64,000 nucleotides of DNA from Siphonodentalium dalli (lineage: Eukaryota; Mollusca; Scaphopoda; Gadilida; Siphonodentaliidae), in the NCBI GenBank assembly GCA_032622095.1, contig CP136065.1, positions 57,595,949 through 57,659,948 of the forward strand. The letters are read 5' to 3'. How positions within the stretch are numbered: position 1 is the first letter of the stretch; every line of letters starts with the position of its first letter. Shown piece by piece: positions 25,101-32,705 of this stretch. The notes under the pieces were generated by a model that was not told the origin of the DNA, did no database searches, and saw nothing but the letters and a program-made list of their open reading frames with translations. The translations under genes were made by a program, and so were the position numbers.

Positions 25101-27421
25101 GATGGCTGCTGGCGGCCATGTTTTTTGGCCGAACGACCCCAAAATCACTCATCTACATGTCAATATTAACATCCATGACAAATTTCATGATGATCAGACT
25201 AACAGTACGACCTGTAGCCTGTGCTAATGGATTGAATTTTGAAATCAAAGATGGCCGTTGGCGACAATGTTTTTCGGCCGAATGACCCCAAAATGATTCG
25301 TTCCCATCTACATGCCAATGTTAACATCCATGAAATTTTTTTATGATGATCAGACTAAAGGTACGAACTTTAGCCCGTGCTAAAGGATTTAGTCATACAA
25401 AGAGTAAAATCCAAGATGGCTGCTGGCTGCCTTTTTTTTTTTGGCCGAATGACCCCAAAATGACCCGTTCCCATCTACATGTCATTTTTAACTTTCATGA
25501 CAAATTTTATGATGATCAGACTAAAGGTACGACCTAAAGCCTGTGCTAAAGGATTTAGTCATACAAAGAGTAAAATTCAAGATGGCTGCTGGCGGCCATG
25601 TTTTTCGGCCGAATGACCCCAAAATGACTCGTTCCCATCTACATGTCATTGTTAACATCCAATACAGATTTTATGATGATCAGACTAAAGGTACGACCTG
25701 TAGCCCGTGCTAAAGAATTTAGTCATACAAAGAGTAAAATCCAAGATGGCTGCTGGCTGCCTTTTTTTTTGGCTGAATGACCCCAAAATGACCCGTTCCC
25801 ATCTACATGTCATTATTAACTTTCATGACAAATTTTATGATGATCAGACTAAAGGTACGACCTAAAGCCTGTGCTAAAGGATTTAGTCATACAAAGAGTA
25901 AAATTCAAGATGGCTGCTGGCGGCCATGTTTTTTGGCCGAAAGACCCCAAAATGACCCGTTCCCATCTACATGTCAATATTAACATCCATGACAAATTTC
26001 ATGATGATAAGACAAACAGTACGACCTGTGGCCCGTGCTAATGAATTAAATTTTGAAATCAATGATGGCTGCTGGCGGCCATGTTTTTTGTCGGAATCAC
26101 CCCAAAATGACTCGTTCCCATCTCCATGTCATTATTAACATTCATGACAAATTTTATGATGATCAGACTAAAGGTACAAACTGAAGCCCGTGCTAAAGGA
26201 TTTAGTCATACAAAGAATAAAATCCAAGATGGCTGCTGGCGGCCATATTTTTCGTCCGAATGACCCCAAAATGACTCGTTCCCATCTTCATGTCATTGTT
26301 AATATTCATGACAAATTTCATGACAATAAGACGAACAGTACGGCCTGTAGCCCGTGCTAATGGATTGAATTTTTTTCCGATTGACCCCAAAATGACTCGT
26401 TCCCATCTACATGTCAATGTCAACATCCATGACAAATTTCATAATAATCGGACCAAAGGTACAAACTGTAGCCCGTGCTAAAGGAAATTGTTGACGCATC
26501 ACGCACACACACACGGACGATGGATACCAAGCCATGGCAATAGCTCAAACTTTACAAAGTAAAGTTGAGCTAATAATAAACTAAACTAATTAATTATATA
26601 CCCAAAATGGTTGAAATCTGGTTGGGATAAATTGACCTGTAGCGTGTCATGAGATAGATATCATTGACCTCAGACAACTTTGGCAAATATCAGCAATAAA
26701 GAGCAGTCCTTATCAGCTCAGAAGAAAAGTAAGAAAAATTGGTACAGATGGATCACCTGACCATGGGAAAAGCTCATTTGACCAAGGGGATTGTCATGGG
26801 ATAGGCACCTTTGACTTCAGACGACTTAAAGGGGGATTAATAAACTATATGATCAATAAAGAGCATTTCTTATCAGCCCATACGATATGCGGGATAATTG
26901 GGAGCACAAAAGTAAAATGACATGGGAACTGTCACGGGATAGCCGCTGTTGACCTCAAATTACTTAAAGAGGCACTAATAATTAGCAATAAAGAGCATTT
27001 ATTATCAACTTAAAGATAGATGTAACTTTATCCAGAGAGTTCTGTTTACCCCAGATGACTAATAGGTTCTGTTTACCCCAGATGAATAATAATTATTTAA
27101 AATGACTTGAATTGCCACTAATAAATTACCCATTCTACACCCGAGGAATGTCGGGTACCCCAGATACTATAAGTAGTATAAAGTAATACCTTTGAATATA
27201 TGTTCTATCAGTGGCTCAACAGCATTTTCAAAAACTTCATCTTGTGAACAATCAGGTGAGAACACATAATCATATGTAAATGCTTTGTCTTTCCCAACCA
27301 CAATTTGATGTTCACCAGGAGTAAATTTCACGCAAACTTGGCATCCTTCTGAATTTTCTTTGTGTATCAATGGCCGACACCTCAAGGCAACTTTAACCGG
27401 AATCACTTTGTCATCCGACAT
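1039..27421 (-). CDS. KIF4: Kinesin-4 family motor protein (chromosome-associated kinesin, KIF4 type), 5' ten coding exons
   Basis: Ten minus-strand exons join in frame: 27421-27190, 16525-16371, 15692-15603, 14008-13842, 12287-12193, 11451-11332, 7782-7607, 5294-5197, 2880-2823, 1175-1039. They give 1328 nt, about 442 codons, with GT/AG borders and consistent phases. The product is an N-terminal kinesin motor: VALRCRP near residue 10, P-loop GQTGSGKT at 87-94, switch [10 protein letters not shown] at 193-201, switch II DLAGSE at 227-232, then the KIF4-like segment [20 protein letters not shown] and a glutamine/leucine-rich coiled-coil start. KIF4 motors bind chromosomes and the anaphase midzone and move toward microtubule plus ends; this is family knowledge. 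Vertebrate KIF4A has about 1230 residues, so the rest of the stalk and the cysteine-rich tail lie off the left edge. Loop L5 after the P-loop is nearly missing (YTM-CG-VIPN). The AG just before the ATG suggests a further 5' UTR exon upstream. The introns are full of transposons. Confidence 0.93.
1664..2280. mobile_element. hAT-type element (617 bp) in KIF4 intron 9
   Basis: Inverted ends are TAGTGCTGGGCGGTATTT and its reverse AAATACTGCCCAGTACTA. The 8-bp flanks are GTTCAGAG (1656-1663) and GTTCAGAT (2281-2288), matching 7 of 8. No coding potential was seen. Confidence 0.8.
2823..2880 (-). CDS. KIF4: KIF4 coding exon 9
   Basis: A 58-nt exon with acceptor CTATTTTCAG|AAGT and donor GTTGAG|GTTTGT. 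It completes Leu 378 and encodes [19 protein letters not shown], matching the position of the LQSLMEKNQSL stretch of vertebrate KIF4. Phase returns to 0 (cumulative 1191 nt). Confidence 0.82.
3473..4564. mobile_element. hAT-type element (1092 bp), nested
   Basis: It starts TAGAGATGGGCGGTT and ends with the inverse AACCGCCCATCTCTA. The exact 8-bp duplication TACAAAGG lies at 3465-3472 and 4565-4572. CGGTTTCGGTT motifs are repeated near both ends. No transposase frame survives. Confidence 0.9.
4751..5066 (+). pseudogene. Decayed zinc-finger N-terminal exon of a transposase-like protein
   Basis: [20 protein letters not shown] leads to [12 protein letters not shown], then [20 protein letters not shown]. 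The sense then moves to another frame, [18 protein letters not shown] and [14 protein letters not shown], before a donor-like AGTAAGTAAC at about 5066. The order C-x2-C ... H-x(n)-H after a TVEKW-like start resembles BED/TTF fingers of hAT-like and KIAA1586-like proteins (inference). At least one frameshift is present. It lies within a TA-flanked element (3193-5189) in KIF4 intron 8. Confidence 0.4.
5197..5294 (-). CDS. KIF4: KIF4 coding exon 8 (coiled-coil start)
   Basis: The acceptor is ATATTTCAG|GTAAGCC and the donor is AGACT|GTGAGT. It encodes [20 protein letters not shown] then [12 protein letters not shown] plus two bases, in frame with exon 7. A transposon terminus with a TA duplication starts 6 nt into the following intron. 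Confidence 0.85.
6020..7155. repeat. Intronic repeat block ending in GGTGAGCTAAAAA
   Basis: Three or more imperfect units contain 'gagttatggccctggtt', 'atttgacc..gt.acc' and 'ccaaatat.agc.aa.tcgg' (about 6040-7060). The block ends with GTTGATGGATGGACGGACG and AGGTGAGCTAAAAAAA. The same kind of end follows the 165-bp arrays, at 26.56 kb and in weaker form at 8.49 kb. A 23-T run lies near 6247. Confidence 0.5.
7607..7782 (-). CDS. KIF4: KIF4 coding exon 7 (motor end and neck)
   Basis: The acceptor is TTGTTTCTCAG|ATGCC and the donor is CAAATG|GTAATT. It encodes [20 protein letters not shown], then [20 protein letters not shown], and ends KLRQM. The sum of exons 1-7 is 1035 nt (345 codons), so phase 0 is restored at the motor-neck border. 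Confidence 0.93.
7850..8490 (+). repeat. 165-bp 'aagatggctgctgg' repeat, small array in KIF4 intron 7
   Basis: About four diverged units contain GTAAAATCCAAGATGGCTGC, a 'catgtttttnancn' stretch and 'atga(g)atgaagttt..ggngatcagatgaggga'. The same family forms the larger array at 23.6-26.5 kb. Confidence 0.7.
9809..9913 (+). CDS. Small ORF (34 aa) in the same Harbinger-like element
   Basis: ATG in ACTCATGGCAGAAG opens [34 protein letters not shown] and ends at TGA 9913. It has a coding-like composition and good start context and runs on the strand opposite to the larger broken ORF. It could be a leftover exon of the element or chance. No family is recognised. Confidence 0.2.
   Translation: MAEDVETTSVKFYVTQGDHQPDQALLEGVPLDYT
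9969..10530 (-). pseudogene. Broken ORF of a PIF/Harbinger-like element (unknown product)
   Basis: The ATG at 10530 sits in a good context (AAAATGGCG) and starts [20 protein letters not shown], continuing to [21 protein letters not shown] run of ATGATC repeats then brings a frame change. Plausible sense continues in another frame ([18 protein letters not shown]), then in a third ([20 protein letters not shown] through [16 protein letters not shown] to FKIFMKVCD and stop). An AATAAA lies shortly after the stop. I read this as one reading frame with two frameshifts. It lies entirely within the TTA-flanked element 9521-10787 in KIF4 intron 6. I do not recognise a transposase or Myb domain. Confidence 0.4.
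11332..11451 (-). CDS. KIF4: KIF4 coding exon 6
   Basis: The acceptor is TTTCTTCAG|GTGTAAAC and the donor is TGCAAG|GTAAGT. It encodes [20 protein letters not shown] and [20 protein letters not shown]. These are the conserved helix alpha-4 and the [12 protein letters not shown] motif of kinesins. Confidence 0.93.
11712..12104. mobile_element. hAT-type MITE (393 bp) in KIF4 intron 5
   Basis: It begins TAGGGTTACAACGACTA and ends TAATCGTGGCAAGCCTA. The exact 8-bp duplication ATCACAAC lies at 11704-11711 and 12105-12112. Internal GTCGATTAATCG motifs recur on both sides. Confidence 0.88.
12193..12287 (-). CDS. KIF4: KIF4 coding exon 5 (switch II exon)
   Basis: The acceptor is TTTCTTTCCACAG|GAATG and the donor is AAAGAAG|GTAAAT. 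It completes the split Met codon 215, then encodes [20 protein letters not shown] and [11 protein letters not shown]. The DLAGSE switch II motif is intact. Confidence 0.93.
12440..12900. repeat. Direct repeat pair in KIF4 intron 4
   Basis: Two diverged ~300-bp units begin with AATTCCAACAAAAGGCCATA (12452) and AATTCCAACAAAAAGGTCCA (about 12757). Both continue through 'ggaaaattngcg.acggaacccaaatt' and 'cattcagtt.agact...aaagttat.atccggaaac'. Confidence 0.5.
13277..13723. mobile_element. TTAA MITE with twin hairpins, CCCTTTACCCAACA family (copy 1)
   Basis: TTAA lies at 13273-13276 and 13724-13727. The ends are CCCTTTACCCAACAGAACGG and, in reverse, CCCTTTACCCAACAAACCGG. Two near-perfect 69-bp palindromes lie at 13303-13371 and 13506-13574, in mutually inverted sequence order. 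Confidence 0.85.
13842..14008 (-). CDS. KIF4: KIF4 coding exon 4 (switch I exon)
   Basis: The acceptor is ATTTCTTACAG|ATACAAGG and the donor is GAAGACAT|GTATGT. It encodes [20 protein letters not shown] and continues through switch I ([11 protein letters not shown]) to RRKKED plus two bases. A hAT element ends only 21 nt upstream of this exon. Confidence 0.93.
14030..15028. mobile_element. hAT-type element (999 bp) 21 nt upstream of exon 4
   Basis: It begins TAGGGTGCTGCAAATATTCG and ends AATTCGCAGGACACTA. The exact 8-bp duplication CATTCAAT lies at 14022-14029 and 15029-15036. It contains a 22-G run (14541-14562) and a nested TTAA MITE (14663-14917). Confidence 0.85.
14663..14917. mobile_element. 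TTAA MITE with twin hairpins, CCCTTTCATGA family (copy 2), nested in hAT
   Basis: TTAA lies at 14659-14662 and 14918-14921. The ends are CCCTTTCATGATGGGAGCT and, inverted, CCCTTCCATGACTGGAGCT. It has two internal palindromes with TGCATTCTCTTATATAT arms. Confidence 0.8.
15230..15566. mobile_element. TTAA MITE, AGGTACTCAATC family (diverged copy)
   Basis: TTAA lies at 15226-15229 and 15567-15570. The left end is AGGTACTCAATCTTATTTGA and the degenerate right end inverts to AGATGCATAATCCGATTAAG. The internal 'atattttttacccccgaa' stretch is shared with copies at 40.2, 57.3 and 62.3 kb. It lies 36 bp from exon 3. Confidence 0.65.
15603..15692 (-). CDS. KIF4: KIF4 coding exon 3
   Basis: A 90-nt, phase-0 exon with acceptor TTATTCCAG|ATA and donor ATAAGG|GTAGGG. 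It encodes 30 residues, [16 protein letters not shown] then [14 protein letters not shown]. This corresponds to the EIYNE(E/D)xxDLL and xIREDxxxGI motifs of KIF4 motors. The usual Asn of the IYNE motif is Lys here. Confidence 0.92.
15988..16117. mobile_element. TA-flanked palindromic MITE, CAGTAATGC family (copy 1)
   Basis: TA|CAGTAATGCCTAAAATAATC opens it and the inverse ATTTAAGGCATTACTG|TA closes it. The inner sequence contains 'cacagcagaattatgggtaa' and 'atatggcttgttgccattcat', as in the longer copies at 27.5 and 57.5 kb. Confidence 0.75.
16371..16525 (-). CDS. KIF4: KIF4 coding exon 2 (P-loop exon)
   Basis: The acceptor is TTTTTCACAG|GTTAC and the donor is ATTGAG|GTATTT. It encodes [20 protein letters not shown] followed directly by [12 protein letters not shown] and ends SYIE in phase 0 (cumulative 387 nt). 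In the family a variable loop L5 of roughly ten or more residues separates the TYTM helix from the VIPR helix; here only Cys-Gly is left. No cryptic intron border is visible inside the exon. Confidence 0.92.
16623..17670. mobile_element. hAT-type element (1048 bp) in KIF4 intron 1
   Basis: It begins TAGGGCTTCACGGTTTTTTG and ends GGATACCGTGAAGCTCTA. The exact 8-bp duplication GTATACAT lies at 16615-16622 and 17671-17678. Subterminal 'agtcggtat' and 'taccg' motifs recur near both ends. It starts 98 bp from exon 2. Confidence 0.9.
18219..18278 (-). CDS. Possible first coding exon of a separate small gene inside KIF4 intron 1
   Basis: The minus strand reads ATGGAGGAAGCTTTAG and encodes [20 protein letters not shown], exactly 20 codons, followed by a good donor CTACAG|GTCAGTG. 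The peptide is hydrophilic, with a heptad-like start typical of small coiled-coil proteins. It cannot be an alternative start for KIF4: it ends in phase 0, and joining it to exon 2 at 16525 would give a different frame. I did not find the next exon; candidates would lie to the left within KIF4 introns. The product is not recognised. Confidence 0.4.
18290..19120. other. Intron 1 stretch without clear features
   Basis: This follows the candidate first exon at 18219-18278, on its upstream side (minus strand). The first 130 bp are less AT-rich and could hold a promoter, but no defined box was recognised. A GC-rich patch with CCCACC/GGTGGG pairs lies at 19030-19110. Confidence 0.3.
19128..19619. 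mobile_element. TA-flanked MITE (492 bp)
   Basis: TA|CTCTCGGGATCCAAATAA at the left and TTATTTGGATCCCGAGAG|TA at the right form an exact 18-bp inverted repeat. The internal tract has 'aataatagta.gggg' repeats (19143-19240). Confidence 0.85.
20160..21279. mobile_element. hAT-type element (1120 bp) in KIF4 intron 1
   Basis: It begins TAGGGCTGGACGATATTAAC and ends AACCGCCCAGCACTA. The exact 8-bp duplication TTGGGGGC lies at 20152-20159 and 21280-21287. Subterminal 'cgatatt' and 'aaccgc' repeats are present. No transposase frame was seen. Confidence 0.85.
21290..23630. other. Intron 1 stretch, AT-rich, with one GC-rich island
   Basis: No gene was found. A conspicuous ~180-bp GC-rich, CpG-dense island lies at 22680-22860 (GACCGGAACCCGCCGTGTGG and GGGGTCGGGCGGCCGCGGCC). 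Diverged duplicate tracts containing 'ggcaattttga' plus 'aaaaaaactaa' lie near 22060 and 22300. Confidence 0.4.
23640..26480 (+). repeat. 165-bp tandem repeat array in KIF4 intron 1 (about 17 units)
   Basis: Each unit contains GTAAAATCCAAGATGGCTGC, CGGCCATGTTTTT, GAATGACCCCAAAATGACTC, GTTCCCATCTACATGTCA and AAATTTNATGATGATCAGAC, then 'ggtacgacctgtagcccgtgc'. The spacing between 'aagatggc' cores is 148-166 bp, with a few shortened units (about 24320, 24790, 24960). The array ends in GTTGAGCTAATAATAAAC. Confidence 0.85.
26580..27180. other. End of intron 1 next to exon 1
   Basis: No gene. Short internal duplications are visible, such as TTCTGTTTACCCCAGATGA twice (27039, 27067) and 'gtcangggatag..attgacctcag' several times (26650-26960). 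These look like a decayed tandem repeat. Confidence 0.4.
27190..27421 (-). CDS. KIF4: KIF4 coding exon 1 (codons 1-77 plus 1 nt)
   Basis: The exon starts [17 protein letters not shown] and ends IEHIFK plus one base. The donor is AAAG|GTATTA. An acceptor-like TATTTTCAG|A lies immediately before the ATG, so the true exon may begin in the 5' UTR at about 27422. The encoded beta-1 strand and following segment ([20 protein letters not shown]) closely resemble vertebrate KIF4A. Confidence 0.92.
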
Positions 27422-27449
27422 TCTGAAAATACAATTGCATAAAAAGGTA

Positions 27450-27632
27450 CAGTAATGCTCTAAATAATCGACTCAGGACTTAACGCAGCAGAATTATGGG
27501 TAACTTTCCAGGATTTAGTCGGAAATATGGCTTGTTGCCATTCATCGGAAAGCTCTCAATTTCCGACTAAATCCTGAAAAGTTACCCATAATTTTGCTGT
27601 GGTTAAGGAGTCGATTATTTGGAGCATTACTG
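27450..27632. mobile_element. TA-flanked palindromic MITE, CAGTAATGC family (copy 2) just upstream of the KIF4 start
   Basis: TA|CAGTAATGCTCTAAATAATC opens it and the inverse closes it (ATTTGGAGCATTACTG|TA). The arms are about 80 bp. It lies 24 nt upstream of the acceptor-like CAG before the KIF4 ATG. Confidence 0.8.
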
Positions 27633-27689
27633 TACTACATTTATAAATTTCACTTCATTATAATTATTATGTAGGACACACTGTAGTCT

Positions 27690-27750
27690 AATTAAAAGTA
27701 GACTATATTTTCATTTCAATCAACTTACGGTCTAGGGACTCCCATGGAAT
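27690..27750. repeat. ~55-bp sequence shared with 41455-41515
   Basis: Both places carry CATTTCAATCAACTTACGGT followed by CTA(G/A)GGACTC(C/T)CATGG. In the 41.5-kb copy flanking TAGACCG/CGGTCTA pairs suggest a tiny foldback. On the minus strand it shows a donor-like TAGACC|GTAAGT upstream of KIF4. Just beyond (27751) TAGAGGTGCCACGATTATTG looks like a hAT terminus with no partner found. Confidence 0.4.
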
Positions 27751-28265
27751 AACTTTAGAGGTGCCACGATTATTGATTTTGATATTAATCGATCGTCAAT
27801 AATCAACTACAATCGATTAATCGCACCTAATATTAATAACATCAGTGGAAGTATTCCGTAATAATTAATATGTCCTATTACTAGTAATCTGGTGCTGGTT
27901 AAATGCTGTCGCTGGTTGTTTCAGACATTGGCTGATGTAATTGTTATGTTAATAAAGTGGATCATAAACACAGGTGATCACTGATGAGCACCATGTATTC
28001 AATACCAAGCACAGTTCTCGGCGATATCATAGTTGGGCCAAAGAAAAATAATTGTTTTGGTTTTGGTTTCCCGACCGACCCTATTTTTTGCGGGCGACGC
28101 ACTGCAACACTAAACATTTTTCCGCACCACCAGCAAAAAGAAGAAAAAAATCGCGTATCATACAGGTACGAATTACCGAAGTATGTTACTGGTATTAACC
28201 CGACCGACCCTATTTAAAAGCGCTGAGTCTAAACTTTTTATTGCGATAGAAAAACTGACTACTGA

Positions 28266-28967
28266 CTTAAAGAGATCAGATCGATAGACAATGAAGCCAG
28301 AATTGAAGAACCCTTCTTTTTAACCCTTTACCCAACAAACCGGCCAAATAAAGCTTCAACAGCCTAAAATATCTTCGGTCTGTCTCAATAGAACCATACA
28401 AATATGGATATCATTGGAACCGGCTCCTTGACCACATTGTGATAGTTACAGTTATGCCCTGTGCCAATGCATTCTCTTATATATGCGAGTCGACCATAGG
28501 TCGCCTCGCATATATAAGAGAATGCATTGGCCTAAAAAAAAATCCTTTTTTAACACTTTTTACCATTTTTTCTTACATTCTTTAACAATTTTATAATTTT
28601 TAATGTGTTAAGCCAATGCATTCTCTTATATATGCGAGGCGACCTATGGTCGACTCGCATATATAAGAGAATGCATTGGCACAGGGCCGTTCTGTTGGGT
28701 AAAGGGTTAATCCACCCGGATAAGACTGACTTCAGTAAGGCTAAAGTGAGGTGCCGTACATCGGCCGAGTCGGCGCCGTATGACATAAATGTTGAAATGA
28801 AAGTTAAGGAGTTGTCAACATTCAACATAAACCATATCGAGTTTGTTTGCGGTGATAGAGAGATCGTGGAACAACAGATCGAACATGATACTATATGGAA
28901 CTTTGGAAATCACCACACAGCGGAATGCAGATATTCTTATGATGAAAGAATTATATATCATCTGTAA
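28266..28967 (+). pseudogene. Open frame of about 104 codons split by a TTAA MITE
   Basis: Coding-like sequence KEIRSIDNEARIEEPFF (28266-28319) is interrupted by a MITE at 28324-28706. It resumes as LIHPDKTDFSKAKVRCRTSA and runs to DERIIYHL and a stop at 28967. Removing the MITE and one TTAA copy restores one uninterrupted frame of 105 codons including the stop. No ATG heads the frame and an in-frame TGA lies just before it, so this is probably an exon or a relict rather than a whole gene. The protein is not recognised. It is upstream of KIF4 and on the opposite strand. Confidence 0.35.
28324..28706. mobile_element. TTAA MITE with twin hairpins, CCCTTTACCCAACA family (copy 2)
   Basis: TTAA lies at 28320-28323 and 28707-28710. 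The ends CCCTTTACCCAACAAACCGG and, inverted, CCCTTTACCCAACAGAACGG are the reverse orientation of the copy at 13277. It contains two 69-bp palindromes (about 28463-28531 and 28613-28681). It splits an open frame. Confidence 0.88.
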
Positions 28968-29208
28968 CTTTGAATCTGAATTTCTTGTTTCTATATCCCA
29001 TGGGTCAACTTTGAGACTAAGAAGTACATATTGTTAAAAATATAGAAAAATAATATTATTTAATAAAAAAAACAATTTACCTGCCTACCGTCCCTAATTT
29101 TTCCAGCTCGTTAGCGGAAACAAACATCTTCTTTTTTTTAAGCCTTAGAAATTGATTTTGTGTTTGTTGGATTTGGGTTCGAAAAAGATATTTTTTGAAA
29201 ACCTCTAT

Positions 29209-32200
29209 TACTCTAGTAGCTGAGGGCGTTTTGTATGCACTTTTATGTCCAGAGCAAAACTCTTCACGAATCCACTAATTGAAGGTACACGAACAATATT
29301 TGGTTGGTGACACATTTCCCATTGAGGGCGAAATGGGTCAAATGGCCACGCCCCTTTTTGCGCGAAGTACTACCAGCCGCCGTGACCATATCTCCAGAAC
29401 CGTTGGCCAAAGGGGGTCGTGTGACCACTCAAAATGTGCGGAATGGCCACATTATGGGGGGTCAGTAATACATTTTCATATCCAAAAGTCATCCATCGGT
29501 GCCACATATAGGTATAATTTCTGTACCATTATCGGATGGGATTGACCTCCAATGAGCTCTTGACCCTGAAAATCCACATTATGGGGGGTCAGTAAATTAC
29601 ACAGTAATACATTTTCATATCCAAAAGTCAATGGTTTTTAAGATAATTGCCAAAAACCGATTTCAGCATGTTACGCACCACAAGTATACAATACCACCAA
29701 GGCCACAGCATATGTATGACACTTTTTAAAGAACTATCCGAATTCTCTGATCGACTTAAGAGCACAATTGACCACACACAATGGGATTAGCTGGAAATTG
29801 CTGCTGAGGATGTGTTGATCCCGACACACAACGTGAGCTCTTCATGACTGAACATGCCTTGGAAACTGGTGTGCTTTACCAAAAAGCAGGTAACAATTGT
29901 GCTCTAAATCAACAGAAATGTACAGATTGAACAAAACAGGTTTTCAAAATTTGTTATCAACATTTAACAGCTGATCTGATTTAAGTGACCAAGTGAAACA
30001 TGCTAAACACTTTTACTAAATGGAATGACCAGCTGTTTGCTTCATGCAGCAGCCACATGTTGCGATCCTAAAATGGGTATTGCACCTGGGCATAGTAAAA
30101 ACATGTTGTAATCAGATGGGAGATGACCATATATACCAGTATATATTTCAGAAGTAATCAATTCTTACAAAAGGACACCTCATCTCACAAAAAGTTTTAG
30201 GAAATGATGGAATGATCACTATTCAATCAATAGTAGAATGAGCCTTTGTCAGTCCCACATTAATTTTGATTGGCCATGATAGTTGCATCACTTGCAGGTT
30301 GGAGAAGATGAGAGTCTATAATTTCACTAACATAATTCTTCATAATAGCTAATAGCCCTCATAACTTACCATTTTAAAGATATTTTCATTTTCAATACCA
30401 CCTCAGGTTAGGTGGTCCTGCTAATTTTATATTATGCTGATGGGTACTGCTGGATTGATATGTTTGTAGGTCAAAGCAATTCTGTCAAGTACCATCATTT
30501 TACCTAAAGTTGGTTATTTTTGCATTGTTTGGCTAACCCGAGCAATTTGTGCAAAAGTCAGTGTCTGTATGCAACATTCAAGAACATATATACTTCAAAA
30601 TTTTATTGTGTACGCTGATGTTTGGTAAACAACAGGAATAGTCATCTCAATTATGGCCAGTTTGTAAAAACCAGCACCCATTATTAAAATATTTCACAAT
30701 ATACATGTTTTTTAATGTTTTCTACACATTGTGGCTTATCCTCGATTCGTTCAGATTGCTTTGCTCTACCTGAATATCATACCAAATGTATTAGCATCAC
30801 CACTAAACTTGGGATGAATACTGCCAAATGAATATATTGTGATAAGGGCAGTGGAAAAATAATGGTTGAGTCTTTTCTAAATATAATTCTAGTAAAACCT
30901 ACACAATACCGTCTTGGTCTGATAAGACTCAGAGTCATGTTTATTTAGGAGTATAGACATGAAGTCCACCAGTTTCATGAAAATTAAATGGGCTCTGCAC
31001 TAGTAACATCTGGACTCCTGGGACCCATTAATATTGACAAATGCAACACAAATGAAAAATACATAGTAACTTTCCTCAAACATAGATTATAACCTGACAA
31101 TCATTGTGTTTGAATGTATATGTAGGCATGGCCATAGCATGTTTTTGAAATACTACAGAGTGCAGACCATAAATTTCACTAGAATATACATGTAGTTACT
31201 GCATGTACATCACACACATAAGGCGACTGACACACATAAACGTACCTGCAGGGTTCACAATATTTGACATGTAAAGTATATATATATCTCCTGTGCCTAT
31301 AACATCAAACCAAACGGTTTACACTACTTTTACTGACATTTCTGGAGTGGCACATATACATACATAAAAAATAAAAGTCAATTTAAAGGGACGAAATGAA
31401 AAATAAATTTGTGCAACTATAATGGAGATCTATATTGCATTACAACATCCACAAATCTACAAAATCTACAACACCCACAAATCTACAAAATCTACAAAAA
31501 CATCTGACTATCATAGACATTGGTAATGTGATCATTTTTCCTTGATAAGTTGAAACATGAGGGAGGATTGCATAGCATGGCTACATGCAGAATGTAGATT
31601 TGTATGTATTTATATCTGCATATCAACTGATGCTTGTATTTTTCTTCTAACTCACTCCAGGCTAGCCATTATTTGTTCTAGAATAATGTACATGTTAGGG
31701 AAATTGTAGAACCTTTATACAAAATGGTGATGCAGCCAATCAAAATTGATGTGGGACTGATAAAGACACAACCTGCTCGACTACTGCATCATACTGATTG
31801 ATCAAATTGTAGTAACTCAACATTTACTAAACCTACTTGTGGGCTGAGTATAATTCAATTCAACATTAGAATACCATAAAAACACCCTGTTCTCCTATAA
31901 GTTTAAAGAAAATAACACATTGAACTCATTTACAAGTATATTGCTAATGTGATATATGTCATTCCATTTATAACCATTTTGGCAGCCATCTCACATCAAA
32001 GGCCATGAAATCTAGATAACAAAAGATGAACTACATTCAAATTATATCACCAGGTAACCTTTTTGTAGGAGTTTTAGGTTACTGATCAAATACCGTATAA
32101 TTGATGATTTCCTCAACATCTTTGTTATTGGGAAAATGTCTGTTTTTCATTCTACGACCAATATATTCCATCCAAAAACCTTATTTTCAGGGTCAAGAGC

Positions 32201-32664
32201 TCCTTGGAGGTCAATCTCATCCAATAATGGTACAGAAATTATACCTATATGTGGCACCGATGGATATAGATCAATAAAATTTGAATTGGGGGCTCAGCTT
32301 TGAGATAAAAGTGCTGAACCCCAAAATTGGGCCTTTAAAAATGGATTTTTTTGTTTTTGTGGCAATTATCTTAAAAACCATTGACTTTTGGATATGAAAA
32401 TGTATTACTGACCCCCCATAATGTGGCCATTCTGCACATTTTGAGTGGTCACACGGCCCCCTATGTCCAACGGTTCTGGAGATATAGTCACGGCGGGTGG
32501 TAGTACTTCGCGCAAAAAGGGGCGTGGCCATTTGACCCATTTCGCCCTCAATGGGAAATGTGTCACCAACCAAATATTGTTCGTGTACCTTCAATTAGTG
32601 GATTCGTGAAGAGTTTTGCTCTGGACATAAAAGTGCATACAAAACGCCCTCAGCTACTAGAGTA
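29209..32664. mobile_element. 3.5-kb transposon with long inverted repeats
   Basis: About 370-bp arms start TACTCTAGTAGCTGAGGGCG and include CAAATATTTGGTTGGTGACA-like, 'gggcgaaatgggtcaaatgg' and 'cccctttttgcgcgaagta' stretches at 29209-29580. They recur inverted at 32190-32664. TAT flanks both ends (29206-29208, 32665-32667). A second, inner inverted pair ('agtcccacatta.ttttgattgg') lies at 30255 and 31740. No transposase frame was found between them. Confidence 0.8.
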
Positions 32665-32705
32665 TATAAAGTTCACATTTTGTATTTCTAAGATAATCCA
32701 TCATG

